A stretch of 64,000 nt of DNA from Dastarcus helophoroides. Taxonomy: Eukaryota; Arthropoda; Insecta; Coleoptera; Bothrideridae. Below, piece after piece: positions 62,412 through 64,000 of the stretch. How positions within the stretch are numbered: position 1 is the first letter of the stretch; each line of letters starts with the position of its first letter. A model generated the notes under the pieces. That model saw only the letters and a program-made list of their open reading frames with translations, was not told the DNA's origin and ran no database searches. The DNA lies in contig CM053334.1 in assembly GCA_028583605.1 (NCBI GenBank), positions 24,452,226-24,516,225 on the forward strand, read 5' to 3'. A program made the translations under genes and the position numbers.

Positions 62412-62555
62412 TAGTATCTCTCTGAAGATCATAGCTTGGCTGTCGAAACGCGTTAGAGCAATCTTTGTTGTGTTTTTTAATCTTTCTTGGTTTCAAGGGA
62501 CAAGTTTTGTATTTCAATTTTTGAAGATAACCATGGACCAGTCCGTTCCATCAAA
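62412..62555 (+). repeat. FB1 right arm with hammerhead-like core
   Basis: Core at 62417-62459: TCTCT, CTGAAGA, TCATAGCTTGGCTGTC, GAAACGCGTTAGAG; stem II has one mismatch. Ends CCAGTCCGTTCCATCAAA. Confidence 0.85.
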
Positions 62556-63080
62556 ATTCAAATTTAAAGTTGAAATTTCGAAATTTACAAGAAATGGACT
62601 CAGAGTTTGGCGATTTTTTTTTATACATGAAGCTTTTCTTGGAATTTTAATTTTAACTCTAAATTCTGTATAATAATAATTTTCGCGAATGTTTTGAATT
62701 TAAATATTGCAAATTTGTAATTTGTATTTAAAATTAAAATTGAAATTTGGGAGGAACTCAAAATTTATAAAATGAAAATCAGAATTGAAAAACAAAGTCG
62801 AAATTTCTAGAAAAATTTGGAAGTGAAAAAAATTCAGGAATTTTGGATTTAAAAGCTTTGTTGATAAAATCTTTAATACCTAATTATTTAATTTTTGGCT
62901 GAGAACTTCAAACCTTCTATAAAAATGCCAAAATTTCGAGATTAAAGTGGCAATTTTATTATTATTTTTTTAACTAATTTAGTTTTCTTTCGTCGTTTTC
63001 ATTTCGACCAGCAAAACACTTGTTCTAAAAAAATTAAATTTTCTCCTGCAAAGTAAAATTCGTAATAAAAAATAACAATT
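62556..63080. other. AT-rich stretch without features
   Basis: Degenerate AT text with TCGAAATTT words. Nothing recognised. Confidence 0.45.
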
Positions 63081-63169
63081 TCAATATGATAACGAAGGCT
63101 TCCACGGCCAGAGTCAGTACAGGATATACTTCTTCCGGGGTTGGACCGTGTCAAAGAACTACTAAAAGT

Positions 63170-63213
63170 GTTCGACGTTTCGCCCACCATCGTAGGAGGC
63201 TTCTTCAGGAACC
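63170..63213 (-). ncRNA. Hammerhead-like motif of a third family
   Basis: Minus strand: GGTTC, CTGAAGA, A, stem GCCTCC...GGTGGGC, GAAA, CGTC, GAAC. GTTC and GAAC can form stem I; cleavage expected after CGTC. Flanking text (63085-63250) looks like the terminal region of a Penelope-like element; no RT is in the window. Confidence 0.5.
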
Positions 63214-63314
63214 AAGAAGAGAAACACTAAATAAAAGAAAGAATTATAAGGGAATATGCAAAAATGAAATGAAATGAAAAGGCCAATTTCAAACCATCAA
63301 GGCACGGTAACTCA

Positions 63315-63819
63315 CAAGGAAAGGTCGCGAACTGTCCGGCGCCGATTTTGCTAATTTTTGGATATGATTTAGAGGACCAAAATCTAAGAGACACGCATTT
63401 TTTTTATCGGCTGATAAACGGTTTTAAGGGTAGTTTTACCCCCTCAAAGTTGAGGCCAAAAATGCAGATTTTGCTGTTTCTCGAATACCACAAATGATAT
63501 TCGAGTCGTTTCTTTTTCCAAAAGTTTTGCTTTGACGAGAAATGAGAGAAAACCATTTTTTCAAAATTTTCCCACCCCCATTTAGAAGTTTTTTTATCAT
63601 AAAAATGGTAATTACGTCGGCAAAATTTTGAAAAAATATATGTTATTTTATACACCAAAACTAATTTTACCTGTTTTTGGATTTTGTCGAAAAAAATTTT
63701 TTTGGGGTAAACACCACTTACACGAATACGTATATGATAGGATGTATTAGATTTTGGTCCTCTAAAACATATCCAAAAATTAGCAAAATCGGCGCCGGAC
63801 ACTTCGCGACCTTTCCTTA
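63315..63819. mobile_element. MITE with about 65-bp terminal inverted repeats
   Basis: Ends CAAGGAAAGGTCGCGAA and, inverted, TAAGGAAAGGTCGCGAA, continuing through GTCCGGCGCCGATTTTGC to GAGGACCAAAATCT. Flanking TCA on each side. A related flank at 63908 (AACTCAGTATGTCC) shows the empty-site arrangement. No transposase. Confidence 0.82.
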
Positions 63820-63822
63820 TCA

Positions 63823-63960
63823 GTATGTCCACCAGACCAGAGGTGAAAGTCTTCTGAACTGGAAATTGGTACAAAGGATAAGAAAGTTTAGACAGAAGAG
63901 CACAGTAACTCAGTATGTCCACCATACCGATGGCGAAACTCTTCTGAGGGGAAAGAGGGA
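63823..63960 (+). repeat. Two related about 75-bp units
   Basis: CAGTATGTCCACCAGACCAG (63822 on) and CAGTATGTCCACCATACCGA (63913 on), each followed by AGTCTTCTGA or ACTCTTCTGA. A third relative lies near 47185 (GAGCACAGTAATTCGGTATG). Confidence 0.6.
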
Positions 63961-64000
63961 AAGGGAAACTTTATATACCATTCGTCTGCGCGATCACTCC

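Noticed and set aside
63404..63925. 173-codon minus-strand frame
   Set aside because: Lies across the long-TIR MITE and its flank, so the frame is not a unit; no recognisable domain.
1..64000. tRNA, rRNA or snRNA genes
   Set aside because: No tRNA A/B box pairs with cloverleaf arms, and no rRNA or U-snRNA signatures were noticed by eye on either strand; a covariance search would be needed to be certain.

Overview
This is eukaryotic nuclear DNA, very AT-rich, with spliced genes and many transposons. The protein content (a gastrulation-defective-type serine protease, mariner, Tc1, BEL/Pao, Jockey and R1-like elements) points to an insect. I cannot name the order or species. Most of the sequence is intron and transposable element; only three host genes could be read.

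Host genes. (1) 8664-11455, + strand: the last two exons of the SPAG6/PF16 axonemal armadillo protein; earlier exons lie left of the window. (2) 13987-14332, + strand: a complete two-exon nuclear gene for mitochondrial ribosomal protein bL34m with a 52-bp intron. (3) 15529-58929, - strand: a 43-kb serine protease gene of the gastrulation-defective (GD) family. I assembled it by hand from at least 21 exons joined in phase. It has a signal peptide, a GD N-terminal domain, a linker encoded by an array of 30-75 nt mini-exons that are all phase 2-2, and five exons for a chymotrypsin-fold domain with an intact His-Asp-Ser triad. The S1-pocket position is Thr and no R-IVGG activation site is visible. 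Two further mini-exons carry 1-nt lesions, and a third is a fossil with a MITE inserted at its acceptor.

Mobile DNA. Left third: two 4-5 kb non-autonomous hAT-type elements filled with degenerate AT repeats (3086-7938 and 26419-30509), a Jockey LINE inside the SPAG6 intron, a self-nested MITE, and a Tc1 element nested in a hAT MITE. Middle: a LINE B copy with its endonuclease deleted, a second LINE with a BEL/Pao element nested in it, a hAT nested in a pogo-like element, and a 399-bp palindrome. Right third: a mariner split by a LINE B copy, two copies of a CACTG-ended element, a LINE RNase H fragment and a long-TIR MITE.

A recurrent signal is a hammerhead-ribozyme-like motif (CTGANGA, a stem, then GAAAC) in three different repeat families, about eleven sites in all. 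Many sit back-to-back inside foldback repeats in the protease introns, and several are in the sense orientation of the protease pre-mRNA. The motif suggests Penelope-like retroelement ends. The two signals most worth following are this set of ribozyme-bearing foldbacks and the expanding and decaying symmetric mini-exon array of the GD-like protease.
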